Shown: positions 11,851 to 26,725 of the stretch, in pieces
Layout: the number at the start of each line of letters is the position of its first letter
How positions within the stretch are numbered: position 1 is the first letter of the stretch
Source: Formicarius rufipectus
Lineage: Eukaryota; Chordata; Aves; Passeriformes; Formicariidae
Assembly: GCA_013399695.1 (NCBI GenBank)
Contig: VXAU01000760.1
Span: forward strand, 1,606,494 to 1,670,493
Direction of reading: 5' to 3'
Length of the DNA stretch: 64,000 nt
The notes under the pieces: model-generated
What the model was told of the DNA's origin: nothing
The model's database searches: none
Seen by the model: the letters and a program-made list of their open reading frames with translations, nothing else
Position numbers and translations under genes: made by a program

Positions 11851-14800
11851 CAGAACCAAACCCAGCTTACCAAACAACCCTCACTCCAAACTGCAGAAGG
11901 GAACAAACACCATGTAAGCTCCTAATTTCTTTATTTTAAGCCTGCCTCATTACCGGGTGGACAGCCCTCCTCCTTCATCCCGCCCTCTGCACTGCCAATA
12001 GAGCACTGCTTACAATTTCTATGTGATTCAGACTTGGAAGATCATTCTCATTCTAGACTTGTACCCAGTTGAAAAGTTTCAAAGATGTTGTAAGACTCAA
12101 TACAATAAAACAACTGTCCTTGGTCTCCTAGATAACAAGGCTTTTTTGGTGTTTAAAATAACCAATATGCATTCCATGCATATTTAAACACATCTTTGTA
12201 TCGTTTCTTTATAAAGACAACTTTGGCCCTCACAAAAGAGGCTGTTCATGGTCTTAGGTAATGCAGAGTATATTAATTGGGCAATACCTCACACTTATTT
12301 TGGAATGCTAATTTGGACAGAGCCCAGCTCTCACTGCACTGACTGTCACTTGCTGACTCTTTAGAGGGGTGGAAGTGAATTAGGAGCACAACAGCACGTT
12401 TGTGAAGGGCATTTCAAGCATGCTTGGGTGTCATGGTATAGCTTGAGCAGTGATCCCAAACCACCAGAGCCAAAGGGTTGAAATTTAATAACCTAGTTTA
12501 GGTGGTAGATATCATTGGCAGCTTAGGATCAGCTTTTAACTTTACAGGGAGGAAGAGGGTTCAAAAATTAACTAGATACTCCCTGCCAATATCCGTCCTC
12601 AAGCCTCTCCCAGGAATGAAGCAGCTCTTATTCACTGCTTACACAGCTCATATCAAAGTTAGTCCTCAAACTCATGATGTTAAAAGAGTCCATGCTACAT
12701 AGTAATTTGGGACACCACATGCCTTCAGAAAATAAAAGCAGGATGTTTAAGCAAATGGAATGGCCCATGAAGCAGAAAACTCCACAACCTGGCTTTGAAC
12801 AAAGGAGCTCAAAACAGACAACGATTTGCATAGATGCAACTGCACCCTTTCCTCCTGTTCACCTGAAGCCATTCCCAAGGGTGTGCCCTGAGCCATGCCT
12901 GAAGGAAAGCTGAGGAGGGAAAGTGGAGCACGGCTCAAGCACCACCCTGCAGAACAAGGTACCCTCTGATGCTGGAGGTTGCTCAAGTAGAGCCCTGGGC
13001 TCCAGGACTGATTGAGGCAGCCTCGGGCTTCTTCTGATGTGTGACGGCTGGCACTGGTTTCTCAGGGCCACAGATCCTCCCCAGGTCTCCATATGCGCTC
13101 TTGAGACTGCCGGTGCTGACTCAGCAAGGCTCTGCGTGCTTCAGCCTGAGAGCAGACCTGGGGGGACAGGCAGGGCTCTATAGCACTTCCAAATCCACTT
13201 TTTAGCAAAGCCTGGTCCACAGCACCACTCCTCCCCTTCCCTTCAGTATTTCCTGGAGCAAAAATAGTGTTAGGTAGCAGTTTAGGTATATCAATTCACC
13301 TGGCTTGGTCCCAATTAAAGCCAGCAGCAACATCCTGTGACCTGCAGTGTTACCTCCCCTTACATTGCCTTTCCTCTTTCTGAAAATGAAACTTTGTTGA
13401 ATCTACACAAAATTAAACCCAGAAAGACCCTTCTTGCCTTTAAATGCTTTCCACTAACAACAAACATTTTTGGTAACTGATGTTTTTCAGATTTGGATCA
13501 TCACATGGGAGTCTACAAAAGACACCTTTCAGATTTTGATTATTTATGTGCTTCTTTCTTACACAGATGCGCTGAAACCGAAACAAAAGCTCCAAGCTCT
13601 GGCTGCGTGACAGCACCTTCCTGGCCTGGCACTCGCCCAGCCATGAGCCAGTGTGGCTCAGGTGAGGACTTCCAGCACCATCACCCCAGCTCAGCTGACA
13701 CATCCTTTCTCACTGCTCCGCAAACGTCACTGTTGACCCCAGCCCTTATTTCCTGCTACTCCCTCCCTGTTGCAACAACATTCCCAGCAAAAGCTTTAAA
13801 TAACAGCCTGGGGTACAAAAAGAGTGACTAACTCTTTACATTTCCAGTCATACATGGTGATCTCCTAACAGGTAACAGCACCAACAAGCCCTTCCTGCAA
13901 AACTCTACTTAGCAGACGTTTTTCTGCGGAAAGATGCTCATAATTGTATCTCTTAGGGCAATTAGAAACACAAATTGTTTTTCCCCTTTCTTCTCCCAGT
14001 CACTGGCTGGCTGTGCCCTTGAAGTACAAGCCAACACAGCCAGGACAGGTAGGGTCAGCTGCTGCAGGGAGCAGGGCTGAGGCCCCAGGGATGAGACCTC
14101 AGTTCAGCCTGCTGGGATTCAGCAGGACTGCCCTGCAAATGAGGGCTCAGGCAGGAGCATCTGGGTCAGAACTGGATGAAACTACACAGGTAAGAAAGAA
14201 AGCCTGACTTTTATATGGGGAAGAACACCCCAATGGCCAAGGCAGATGACAACCCAAGATGTGAAGATGCTGCTTTCATAAGGGTTCAGTTTTTCAGACA
14301 GGGTTAACTGGGCACATAAAAGGAGCAAAGCACCCACCTTACAGGATACAGTGAGATCCTAACACAAGGAAAACAGGGTCACTGTAAACATGTCATATTT
14401 TACTGCCTTGATATTGCAGGCTCCCATGACAGCACTACAATAATCTTTATGATTCAATGAAACTTCAAAATGTTAATACTAAAATCAGTAGAGTCTTTCA
14501 GTTAAAAATACACTTCCAGTTTTATTAAAAACTACAAAACCCTGTGATTTGCTAGCATTGACAAAATTCAAAGGAATAGTCTTTCTCCGGCACTTCCCTA
14601 AGCTCAGGAATTTACACTAGCAAACAAAATGAGTGTTGCAGGCTGAAGTTACTCTTTGATCTGGTAAATAAACCCAGAGTAAATTCAGGTTCAATTACAG
14701 TATTTAAATTTATGACATCTACAGTGCTGTAACAACTTAGTGACAAATGCCAGTTTCATATAGAAAACATGTATCAACATGCACAAGCTACAAAAAAGAA

Positions 14801-15134
14801 AAATCAATTGCCTCTATACAAATGTATCAAAATGTACTTTGGCAGTTTTATACAGCCTTTTACATGTATTTGTCAATACCTTTGACTGCAGTTGTAGATA
14901 CTAGGAACAACCCACTATTACAAAGAAATTTCTGGTTTTATATACTGAAAGGTAAAATTTGCTTTACTGATACTTGTGTGTGTGCACTTACATGCATATT
15001 CACCAATGCAGTCATTGTTACTGCTGAAATTTCATTTGCATGCAAAATACCTCTGGTGCAAATTACCAATAACATAAGGGAGCCCATGAAATGTTAAAGA
15101 CTTCAAAGGATGAGAGAAAAACTATTTGCATTTT

Positions 15135-15180
15135 GGGCCTGATCCAAAGAACATTAAAGTCAAGGAGAATCTTTCCATTG
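15135..15180 (+). repeat. Fragment of an ancient amniote dispersed repeat (gggcctgatccaaa type)
   Basis: It begins gggcctgatccaaagaacat and continues with a short tract matching a motif I recall as dispersed in reptile and bird genomes ('gggcctgatccaaagcccattgaagtcaatgg', here split for length: gggcctgatccaaagccc plus attgaagtcaatgg). A second copy occurs at 61222-61260. The family name is not known to me. Confidence 0.5.
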
Positions 15181-17149
15181 GCCGCAACAGATGTTCTGAC
15201 TCAAGGAAGTTTTGATGCAAGTTATTGACATAACAGTAAGCCAGCGAGACCACAAAATCCACGTTCTGAAGAAACCGAAAGTCAACTTTGCTAAATACTG
15301 ATTTACTGCTTTTATCATGGCAGTTGTCTCTCAGTTTCTGCCAGAACAGTCTCTGCTGCCTCTCCTGCTGTCGCCAGCACACCTTTTTGTTCATTGTCTC
15401 ATGATGTTCCAGTTTTTACATCTACACTTTCTTTTTTCTTGTTCGTGGCTTTTAAATTCTCACTCCACAGATATGTAACTTGGTAATAGTGTTGTTTAAT
15501 TCCACAAAAGTGACTTATGAGACAAGTACCTATACAGAACAACATGAAAACTGTCAAAATAGGTTTTGATAGATCTCTACCTATTGAGCACACAGATACC
15601 AACTACTTTCAGTCTTGGAAAAACTGCTAGTGAGTCTCATAACTGATGTAAACTGCTAGCTGCTCTCATCTGTTTGAGAATAATCAGCTTCATCAACGTT
15701 GCTTCAGCAATCTCTGCTCTACTCCATCAATATTTTAGTGTAACTTTTCATACTGCATGAACGTAATAATGACTTCTATACCAGGACATCAAAAAACCCC
15801 TTCATGTAAAGGAAACACAGTGTGGTAAATGAAACGAAGTGACTGGAGTTGCAACATTGCAGGTACTAGGTAAAGAAATGATACCAAGTTTATTTAAATA
15901 AGCTTGTATAATTTATTCCTTTTAGGAAGGAACATTTTTCCTGGCATGACCCAAAAAGAAATGAACTAGTAAAAGGAGCATTTCTCTAGTACAAACATTA
16001 TTAACAAATGCCATACCTATTCTACGTGTGTCACCAGTAAGCAAAATCAAACCCACTGCACTAGAACCAGGAAAAAAAAAAAAAAGTACTAGGACATAGT
16101 ATACATTTTTCTTCCTCTATACTTCAAAATCATAAGCACTCCTCATATTTCACGGTAAAAGGTTTTATTTCTTGGTTCCTGCAGCTCAGGTAATGATATC
16201 ATAACTCAAAGGTGGTGTAAGACTCACTATAGCTTTGACCTCGTAAACAATTTTAATATCCCTTCTCGGCATCCTAACAGATATAGGACTGCACCTGAGC
16301 AGCCAATATCTCCTCAGTAGTTACCTGTTTATACAGCTTAGAAGTGAGCACATGCACTGCACATTAAAACCAACCTGGATGCAAAGAGAAGGCTTCTGTC
16401 TGTGTGAAAGGGCCATCCTTCAGCAAACTGAGATCCATCTGCCAAATATCTCAGGTGCATGGGAGGGAAGGCAAAATTAACCCAAAACACAGCACAGACC
16501 CATAATGCAAGGCACACAGCACCACAGCTGCTTTGTGCATCTACTCTGGGCTACTCCAGTGTCAGGGATGGTGTGCTGCCCCCAGGCAACGGGAGCAGGG
16601 CTGCAGCAAACAGGGACAGAGGGACTACCCAAGCAGGAGAAGCATTTCTGCTCCCTTTTCTGTGGGAGCCAAGAACAGGCAGAGCTCTTCATGGCTACTC
16701 CACAGCATCCCAGTCACACTATACGATCACCACGGGCTCAAAGGAGGGGATACTAAAACCAGTAAAACAAAGCTATAGACCTCTGGCAGAGCATGATCTT
16801 CTGGAAAAGTCATGGCCTGTTCAGTGTCCCTCTGAGAACGAGTGGAACAAACTGATAGAGGGGTACCCAAGATGCCTAAAAGAAGGTTCTTTGTAGCTGA
16901 AACTGGAGAACTGAAATGCACAGCAAGAGCTTTAGCAGCCCCGAGATTCTTCATACTGAAAAAGTTTCTGTTGAGGGAAAGAGGTCAAGATACAGCATGA
17001 TCAGGTCTGTTTCTAGGTCAGACCTCAAGAGCTACTTTTCAGCAGTAAGACAATGGTGATCCTGTAACAACTGTACAAGAGCTCTTACCAAAAGACATGA
17101 GGAAGGATATGATACCAGTCAGTCTATTCCCTGGCCCCACAGGAGGATA

Positions 17150-17445
17150 ACCTGGACTTAAACCATGCCACCAGATGTCTAACTTACTCTGAAAATCCTC
17201 TGATACAGAGACTCCCTCACAACCCTGGGCAATCTCCACTGGCACTACAGATCTCTGTAATTATGACTGGTCTTTTTTAACTTGGGTCCAGTCTAATCTT
17301 CTGATCTTGCATTTTAAGCCCATTATCTCCTGCCCTGTTATCAGCTCCATCTTTGCAGCCACCTTCTACATACCTCTGGTTAAAGAAAGAGGAGACATTT
17401 CAAGGTATCTTCAACTTTAAGCAAGTCCAACCTTTGAACACCTGT
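17150..17445 (-). mobile_element. Old CR1 LINE fragment
   Basis: A degenerate antisense CR1 3' region. The order of landmarks agrees with the family: actccctcacaaccctgggc, gtccagtctaatcttctgat, ttaagcccattatctcctgc, cctgttatcagc, and gagacatttcaaggtatctt. It is highly diverged, so the edges are approximate. Confidence 0.65.
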
Positions 17446-20400
17446 AAATTAGCTGGACAGTGAGCACTAACACAGGCAGAAAGGATACCTTAGTCTCTTA
17501 AGCCTGCTTAAGGGCTACAAATCCATCAGTCAAGGTCTGGACTAGTTAAAAAGCCACCACCTAGTATTTCAATTATTTCCTTCTGGAATAAGGCCAAAAC
17601 ACACTTGTGGATGTGAATAAGTAAAACAGAATCCACTACTTTCTGAAAAACCTCTGAGGGACAAATTGAAAAGTGCTCTCAAAAATTTATTTCTCCTTAC
17701 CACATGTACTTATTTGTTATCAAAGCTCTGCCTGCACGACTCACAACGCTGTGCTCAGGGCAATAAACAATTTATTCTGAGAAACCATGTACAGACTGAA
17801 TGAAGATACAGGAATTACAACCCAACACAGAAAGAGGAGGCAGGTCAAATCAGCACTGGGCTATCTAGACAGTATCTCAACAGAGCATCAGTAATGCTTA
17901 ATAAACTTCATTTTTGGCTCTTCAGAAGGTTTTTACATTAAAAATAGCAATAAAAAAGTACCTGGCAGAGGACAGGGGTTATTTTCCTGAAATAGTTGTG
18001 AGGTCACATTTTCATTAGCACAACTCATCCACAGCCTATCTGACTGACAACTTCCCCGGACAGAATCAATGAGAGCAGTGGCACCAAGTCTAGGTCTCCA
18101 GACTGTGGAAACACTCCTGGGAAATACTAAGAGCCTTTTTCTGATTCCTGCCAACACTGTGGCAGGGGAGAGGAGGAGCTATCATCCTTATAATAAGGAG
18201 TTTTAGGTAACTTGTCAGAGTATCACATCTTCATATTCACTTCAGATTGTTTTATAATGGGCAAATTCTGTCCTTTCTACTCTGACAACCCCTACTAACT
18301 CTGAGTGACACAGGTACAGTATTTGACCTCACTGCATTTTAAAGCCCAAATAATGTTCTTTCACTCTAAACTGAGACAGACAACTTTCTTCTTTGCCCTA
18401 CCCACAAGTCCCTGTGACACAGCATTTCTGACACACTGAAAATTTTAAAGAATTATTCCTTCCAAACAACAGTCTTCCTTGTTATTGAGCTGGGCTGAAG
18501 GGCAATTCACCATCACTTATGGCAGAGGCAGAGAGAGGAGTGAATAGTAATTACTCAGCATTTGTTAAAGCAATGGCCTCACCTTTAATAATTGCATAGT
18601 CACATTTCTTTCCACAGGGTCAACCAGAAGTCCGGAAGGGAGACTTGCTGATTGACACAAATATGTTTGTATTTCAAAGGGCAAACTACAAAGTCAAATA
18701 AAAGACAATGTTTGCACAAGAGTTAACTTTGTCATTCGGCATTCTCAAAGAGCTCAACAATCCCGTGGAAAAATTTCTCTCCTTTGCTACAGTACTTTTA
18801 TAACTCCAACTTTAACACAGGTGTATGGGGAGGTCAAATTAGCATGATTGCTGCAGGAGGCTAGCCGAACACAGAACCACAAGAAAGAGGAGTTAGTGGC
18901 GACCTTTAAAGAAGCAGAGCAATACAGTGGGCAGAGCTCCTGCCCCCCAGCATCCCCACAGTGACCTGGCAACTCAGCACAAGTTAGAACAACAGGCTTC
19001 TCTAATTGCATAGACAATCAAACCAATGTCCAACTAAACAGGAAAGGCAGATCTCGTACCCCAATCACAGTTCTTCTTGAGCTAAAAGGACCAGCTCTGC
19101 AGTTACCATCCCAGTGCAGCCTAATGGGTAGGAAATGAGATAATAAGGCCAAATACTGCTCCTGGCAGTGCACTGCTCCTGTTAGGACAAGGGCAGTTCC
19201 CTGCAGTGCTGGATCAGCTCCATGGTGCACCTCCATCACAGCCAGTGCTGCTTCTTTTACAGTGGACAAGATCTCCTGCCCCTTTTTAGGACCAGCTGCT
19301 CTCCTTGGAAACACTGTGGTCATGCTCTTTCCCTCTGCTGAGAGTGACTGTAGATGGATTTTGTTCTCCTTTCCCTCAAAAATTAAAAAATCCTAATGCT
19401 ATAAATGGATGCTTTCACAGTGCCCACAACCCTTTGAGCTCAGTTTCCCAAGCTATTGGGTGTGTTGAATTCAAGGTTACAGAATACATTAATTCTGGGC
19501 ATACTGAAACTGGGCACCGAGAGCATGTCTTCAAAGAGCCACTGAGAACTTTAAGGTGAATCAACTAAATGGGTAAAGGATCTGCACATGGGTAGAGATT
19601 AAGCCAGAAAGGATGGAAACAGTCTTGTGGGTAATAGTGATGTACCTTAAATTATTCACACTGACCTCACCCCTTTAGCTGACTGCTTTCAACCTTCCTC
19701 CCCTCACAGACAGCCCTTTGAACCTCAAAGCATTTACAAAACTGTGTACATTATCAGCCACATATATATGTGAGTGTACTGTACTCAGTGTCATGTCCAG
19801 CCTAAAGTACTGGGTTCAGTATTTTAATCTTGTATGGATTTTTGGAAGTAGTCCAAATTTGGGTCAGCCTAATAGAAGCCCTGGGAGCAGCACAGGACAG
19901 TTTCTGAAGTGCCATGGGAACAACTTCAGCAACAAACAGTCAAAAAAAGTTCACATTAAGCGTAACTATTGCTACTCTGAGATTAAATATTACCCAGAAA
20001 TTACACTCATTAACTGCAGAGTCCTTGATTAATGAGCAGGTAGAGTGTACACAGAGATCAGGTCCTGATTTCTGCTGTCTTATTAGCTCTACCTTAGACA
20101 CTACTGATCACCACAAAAATAAATGAGGAAATCCAAGACTAATTATGAGTGGACAAAATGTGTCAACCTAATAACTGTGTTACGGTACTTCAGAGATTAA
20201 GGGAAGACTGGCAGATGTATAAGATGCAAACACCAAAGCCACTAAAGAGAAATAGCAACAGAGCTCTATCTTCTCACATCTCTGCTGTGCGAGACCGCAG
20301 GAAACCTCCCAAGAAATGGTCTCCACTTGAGAACAGCTCCAGAGCCATTTTGATTACTGCAATCATTTGTTCATTATTTTAACTCTGGTGGCCACAGGAG

Positions 20401-21566
20401 CAACCTTCAGTGCTTCCCCCTAACTCCCAAGGCCAGGTGCAGGGACGGTCTCTCCCAGCAGGGCACAGACACTGAGCACTGCCCCAAGGTCCAGGGGAGA
20501 CCTACATCAGGGAGCAGCAGTCTGGCAACCAGAAAGCCAAGGTCAAGAGAGAGCATCCCACCTGGTGCTCCTGGAGGGTGCTGCTGCAGGTGTGCAGGCA
20601 CCCAGGCTGGGGCTGCAGACCACACACTGGGGAAGCCAGAACCATCTTCTGCAGTTTGTCAGCAAACATAGTTGTATCTAAGCATCTCCTGGTATACTTA
20701 TCCAGCAGCCACTGCCCCCAAGCTGCGAAACAGTAGGGACTGCCCACACGCCCTTTTTAATTTGTGTTTACTTTTCTTGAAAAAGCCCAAAGAAATCTTC
20801 TACACACTTACCAGCTAAGTACAACAACACCAAATACTCCAGCATCAGAAGGAGTTCAGCCAACTTGTGCCCTACAATTGATCTCCTATTTCTCCCTACA
20901 CTTTCCTTTTAATCCTGTTTATAATCACATAAGCTGTCTGATCTTCCCAAAGCTATCAATTCCCTCAAATCGGTTTTCAAATTGCCATCCTTGAAAGAGC
21001 CTGGACACTCAACCGACCAGTCTCAGCTTGATGCAACCCATGCCACTCTTGATGACTCCTCTGAAATACAGAGGTGCACCTGGCCAGACCCTGAGCAAGG
21101 GCTGCCCGTCCTCAACAGAGAACAGGGAGGGGAAGGTATTGATCCGGTCTTTTTAACATGCTAATTTTCCCAGTGGCTGCTTCAATCATTGCTAGGCTGG
21201 ACACTTCAAAAGGGAACTGTTTTCAAAGCAGCGATGTCTTTTTCAACAGCAGAAGACACTTAAAACTGAAAACAAATGAATTCAAGCCCCAAGTTCACAG
21301 AAGTGCTGGTCGGTATTCTTCAGCTCCCCAGACAGAGATGTTTGATGTATGGAAAGACAGACTTGTTAATTAGGGCTATTAAAATGTGGCCTGGCAAAAA
21401 GCCTCTGAGGTTTAAAATAAGAAAATCCACACCCTCTAAGTGCACACTTTAATATAAAGATAGGCTGCATTAGGATCAGAAAAATTCCGCCATAACATCT
21501 TGAAGTGTTCTGTTGATTCCTCTCCACACACACACTTCACAGAAGAATAAAATGTAGTTAAAATTA

Positions 21567-21594
21567 AATTTCTGTAATTCAATTTCTGTAATTC
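21567..21594 (+). repeat. Exact tandem duplication of a 14-mer
   Basis: aatttctgtaattc occurs twice in direct succession with no mismatch, consistent with replication slippage. Confidence 0.95.
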
Positions 21595-24292
21595 AGCATC
21601 AACACTGGAGAACACTTTGGCCTTTCTTAGCATTGATAATGGGGAAAATAAAAGCAGTTGTTCAATCCCTTCAGACTGCTGAGAACACACAGCAAAGGCC
21701 AGACAAAATCCTCAGTGTGACAGAGACATTATTAAAGTATTTCGGAAAGCAGCAGTGTTATTGACTAATGCCTTTGCTACCAACACAGTTTCAATCACTG
21801 GCTAAATACAATGTGATGGAAGGATACAATGGCAGGACTTAATTAATGGTCAGTGTAAGCACTGAAATATTTTACACCCAAGTTGTGCATATAGAACAGA
21901 AATCAAGTGTTTCGCATCCATGTTTGTGGCTCACATCATGCTGTGAGCAAAACCCAGGGTGAGATGTGAAAACCAGGAGTGCTCTCCAAGCTAAGAGAGA
22001 TGAGCTGAAGCTACGACCCAGACCATATTACCCTACTTTTAAAGATTAAGAGCCAAAAACCTGAATCTCCCTTCAAGTACATCTATTTCCAAGGCTAAAG
22101 TCAGTCTTGCTTGGCAATCAGAAAAGCTGAAGCCAGATGCAGGAAGAGCTTAAGTCTCCAAGCTCAGCCTGCACCTTCTCCTCTAGACACTGACCTGAGA
22201 CAGCCACATAGCCCAGCACCGACTACACCAGCAGCACCAGTCACACCCCACCATTCTCACCTGCCTTGGCACAGGAGGGAATTTGGGATGCTGCTCACCT
22301 CTAACCCCTGGCTTCAGGGGACAAAAAGCTGTGGGAGAGAGGAGGCCACCCTGACATTGGTTCCAGAGCAGAGAGCAGCATCAGAAAACTCATTCACAGA
22401 AACAAGGCTTGAAGAGATAATGACAGAAAATATGAGCAAAATGGAACTTGCTTCCTTGCCACTAAATTGTCAGCTTTATGGGACTTCATGCTGAACAGTA
22501 TGAAAAAAAAATCCAATTTGCTTTGAAGCACATTAGTCTAACATCCTAATTATTGTTTACATTGCCATTTGCCTTCTATTAAGAATTGAATAATTACCCA
22601 ACGCTCCATAGTTTAAAAATACAAGCAAATAGGATTATCTGGGTAATTAAGACCCTGCACTGCAGCTTTGTAGTGTGGTTGTACAAAGCATCCACATATA
22701 CAAGCAGAAGCAATAGTTATTGATCAGCTTAGATCAAATGACGTTTCAGGGAGCTCTGGCATGTAAGATGAGCCCTTCGTTAGAGAAAGATGACTGATGG
22801 CTTTTGAGGAGTGAGGATGGGACATAGGACACTAGAGTCAGTCTTCACTGTGGTCTTATCTCCATCCTATGTGCCTCCGGAAAGGTTACCTAGACTTCCT
22901 CCCTCCATCCTCCAGCTCCTGCAGCACAAGAGCATCCCATCTCCTGCTCCTGAGGACCCCACCTTTGCTCAGGCTGCTGAAACCACAGGCTGAGACATGC
23001 AGCACAAGGCCCTCAGTGAATACAAGGTCTGTTTCCCAGAACACCTCTTTCAGTGGATTTGTATAGATTAATAATAGCAAGATTTAAGCCCACCCATCTA
23101 AGGAAAACTTAAAAAGGAGACCAGCAAATGTGGTGTTTTTTTCAGGCATCCATGACTAAATGAGCCAAAGCAAATACCAAAATACCAACTGTACAGCATA
23201 GCTTTTTTTTTTTTCCTCCCCTCCAAACCTTAATAGCCTATCCATATTGTACTTTAAACAGCATGACCTCGCCTTCTGGATGACTATTAGGACAAAAGCA
23301 AAGTTTTTGCACGTTCCTTTGTTATTTTAGAGAGCTTTTCCTCCATTTAATTACACCACCAGGTTTCACACTGCGCAGTTTACTACCCCTGTGAAATTAC
23401 CTTCAAGTTAAACACTAATTGGACATCCAACAAAAATGAAAACCCCCCACAACCATGTTTTTCCTTCTGGTTTCTTATAGGATGTAGCCCCAACATGACT
23501 GGGGTCCCAATTTCATACCACTGATTTATAAAGACACAAAATGAAAAACAGTACTTTAAAGAAATATAGTTCATTCATGCAGCATGTGTTCTAACTTATA
23601 TCAATAAACCTTTCAACAAATCCATTCTGAACAAGCCTGTGTTTTGGGAGCATTTAATGAGCCTCAGCTTTATTTCAAGCCAAAGGCAATTTTAAGTAAA
23701 GTTGAAATAAAGCAAAGTTAAAAAGAAAAGAAAGCCACTAAAACCAAAAATAAAATAAAATACGGGTTCTCGTATAATCGTGAGGCTTAAGAAAGCAGAA
23801 CTTTTCTCACAGATTATTTTCTTTCAATAAATAAAGACAGCAGAGCATTTCTGCATGTTTACTTACCCAAGTGCTGGGAACCCCTTTTCACCACACTATA
23901 ACCATGGGCCCAAGGCCATTTCTGCAGCCCGGACAGCCAAGGGAAAGGCACTAAACCAAGTCCTTGGTGCAAATCATAGAGAATAGCCAAGTGTAATGCT
24001 TCTTGTGCACACAGACGGGATCCCACCTCCTGAGGCTGCTAAGCCCCCCATCAGAGGATGCAACTACAGAAAGGCTTTGTGACCACTGGTGAACATCTAA
24101 GGAGGGCACTTCCACCCCCCCAGTCATCGCTGTGCAGAGAAGGGCAGGGTTTTGGAGCACCGCACTTTCCCACAGGCAGGTTTGAAGCTGAAGACTGGGG
24201 CAAGAATGACACTCAGCCATAGTCAGGAGGAGACCTCAGACATGAGAAGCACACTGTGCAAATATTACACTATCTCTTAAACAAAGAGATTT

Positions 24293-24312
24293 AAAAAAAA
24301 AAAAAAAAAAAA
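24293..24312 (+). repeat. 20-base A run
   Basis: Uninterrupted A tract in intron 3. Confidence 0.97.
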
Positions 24313-25314
24313 TCAAAACAGGATTCATTTGCATAAAATCCAGATCTTTGAGCTCTGCATAAACAGAAGGAGATTTTGGCTGGAGTTTCCAAAGGAAGCT
24401 CTTATCTCCTTTGTGAAGTGGGGAAATGGGTGTGCTACTTTGCATGAGGGTGTATACAAAAGATGTAAATGAGGAATTTGCTGCATGCAAGAGGCAAAGC
24501 AGGCGACAGCTGCCAATCCCCATTCACAGAGAGCCTCCCCAGTCTCCGGCAGAAGGAAGGAGAGAACCAACATGTTTGCTTCCCAGGGAGGTGAAGCAGG
24601 CTCTGAATATTCATAAAATGGCCATTTAGTCATGGGAATGTTAATTGTCTCTGATTCACAAAACTGAGTGACCTCACCTGCTCCCTTCAACATATGAACA
24701 GGATGTGGCATAATGGAACAAAACCAGATAAGGTATCTATCTCACAAGTTTGGGGGGCTTTTTAATGCAGTCTCAAAAGACCTTAGTGTACTGTTGAGCA
24801 TTTCTTTAATTACTTCTCACAAGCACAATAAAGACCAAGCTCAGTGGAGCATATTATTAGGCGGATAATAACCCTTACCCAGCCAAGATCTAAATACCAA
24901 ACTTATCACACAGAAGATGAGCTGCCTGGAAAGTTTGTTTCCCCCCTGCTTCTTTTCCCCAAAAAAAGAACATATGCAAAAACCCAGAGGATGAGCTGAA
25001 AGTCCCACAGAACACCATGCAGACCAACCATGAAATTCATACCACCACAAGAGCCTATGTGGGTTTGATTCTGAGGATTGTGCTTTTTGCCAGTAACACA
25101 CAGAATAAGGACCAGATCTTGCTCCCCTGTGTGCCAGCAGAAATTTTGTCAGGAATTCAGACAGAAGCAATCCCAGCCCTTCTCCAAGCAATACATGAAG
25201 GGACAACTGCTTGACAACTGTAGCTTGACTTCTGAAGAGGCCAGGCAGGAGAAAAGCAATAGAGAGCCTACAGTGACATTTAAATGGAGATTTTGAAACG
25301 CAGCAGGTGGTACC

Positions 25315-25333
25315 AAAAAAAAAAAAAAAAAAA
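25315..25333 (+). repeat. 19-base A run
   Basis: Uninterrupted A tract in intron 3. Confidence 0.97.
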
Positions 25334-26694
25334 GCCCAAAGAAAAATCAGAGGGAGCAATCCTTGGAAGATCTACTGAGCTACATGAAAACATAACATAA
25401 CCAAATCAGCAGAGGAGAGAACCAACTAAATTTGGTTCAGACAGACTGTGTTTCAGCATCTCTCCCATGCCCCGCCTGGTAGCTTTCATCTTCTCAGCTC
25501 CTTTTAAAACGTAACATGTTGAGTCTATGCATTTTTCCCCCCTGCCAAAAATAATCAATCCGAAAAAAAATCCTTCTGAAATCTCAAATCTGTGCAGTCT
25601 TAGTCAGTTTTCTGATTACCCTTTTGTGCAGCCAGACTGTACATTAGTGTTATTCTGACAAAAAAAAAAAAAGTTATCTATGACTAAAATGGGAAAGTAC
25701 ATACAAATTACTTTACCTCCCCACCCCTACAAACCCACCATCCAAAAATCTTATCACAGAAAAACATATAATTAGACTGTACCCTTCTGATGTAAACTGA
25801 ACCACTGCCTTCAATGATCACAGCCACTCTTCAAAGCCTCTGAGATAAAAAGAATCTTATCATTCAAATTATTACTTCTTAGGGATGCTCTTATCAAAGT
25901 TCCAAGGAAAATTCTAAAAACAGCAGTGATATGAAACCAGGACTGAGCCATATTTTAAATGACACTGGATTTTCTGCCAATTGGCCAATTCACAACTTAG
26001 AAAAAGCAAGAGAAGATGAAGACAAAGCTGTTGGCTCTCATAACCTTTACAATATCACAGTAAAAATCTCAACTGTCTCACATATTTATACTAAATGGCA
26101 GGTCTAAAATTGAGATTTGTAACTTCACAGCATCAAAATCATCACAGATGGCTACAGTCTATTGCTTCTTTAATGTCTTTTCTCCTTTCCCGCTTGTTTC
26201 CCCCCCTCCTCCTTTGAGTTAGAAAGAGATGTGTTTTATCATAAGGAAATCAAAACTAAATCCAAACCACATTGTATTAATGTGTAACAAAACAATTTAC
26301 ATAACAATGATGCACATGAGAGAAGTTGAAAATTACTTTATGTCTCAGTTTTGCCCTAAAGCACTAATTGGCTTAGCCCTGAGATGTGCCACTAGTTGGG
26401 ATAGCCATGTTCCATCAACAATATTATGCTCTCCTAAATGGATAGCCATTAACACAGAACATGTGAGGGAGAATAAACAGTACTAGACAATCTTTTTTAA
26501 ATAAACAAACAGCAGACCAGATTCTTTTTTTTTTTCATTATGTTCACATTTGCAAGCAAAGAATCAGCATTCACCGAATATTTCTACTGATCAGGACCAA
26601 TTTTATAGAACCACTGCCATGACACACACATGAAGCTTCGCAAACAAATATGGATTAAATACTTATCTCCTTTTCCTTCTTGCCCTGGGTTTTT

Positions 26695-26725
26695 GCATAT
26701 ATACATACACACACACTTATATATG
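26695..26725 (+). repeat. Mixed (AT)n/(AC)n microsatellite
   Basis: Alternating purine-pyrimidine sequence (atatatacat, acacacacac, ttatatat). A likely polymorphic marker site. Confidence 0.9.

Noticed and set aside
24841..25359. 172-codon minus-strand open frame in intron 3
   Set aside because: It includes a Phe run from an A tract, has no recognisable domain and no splice or promoter context.
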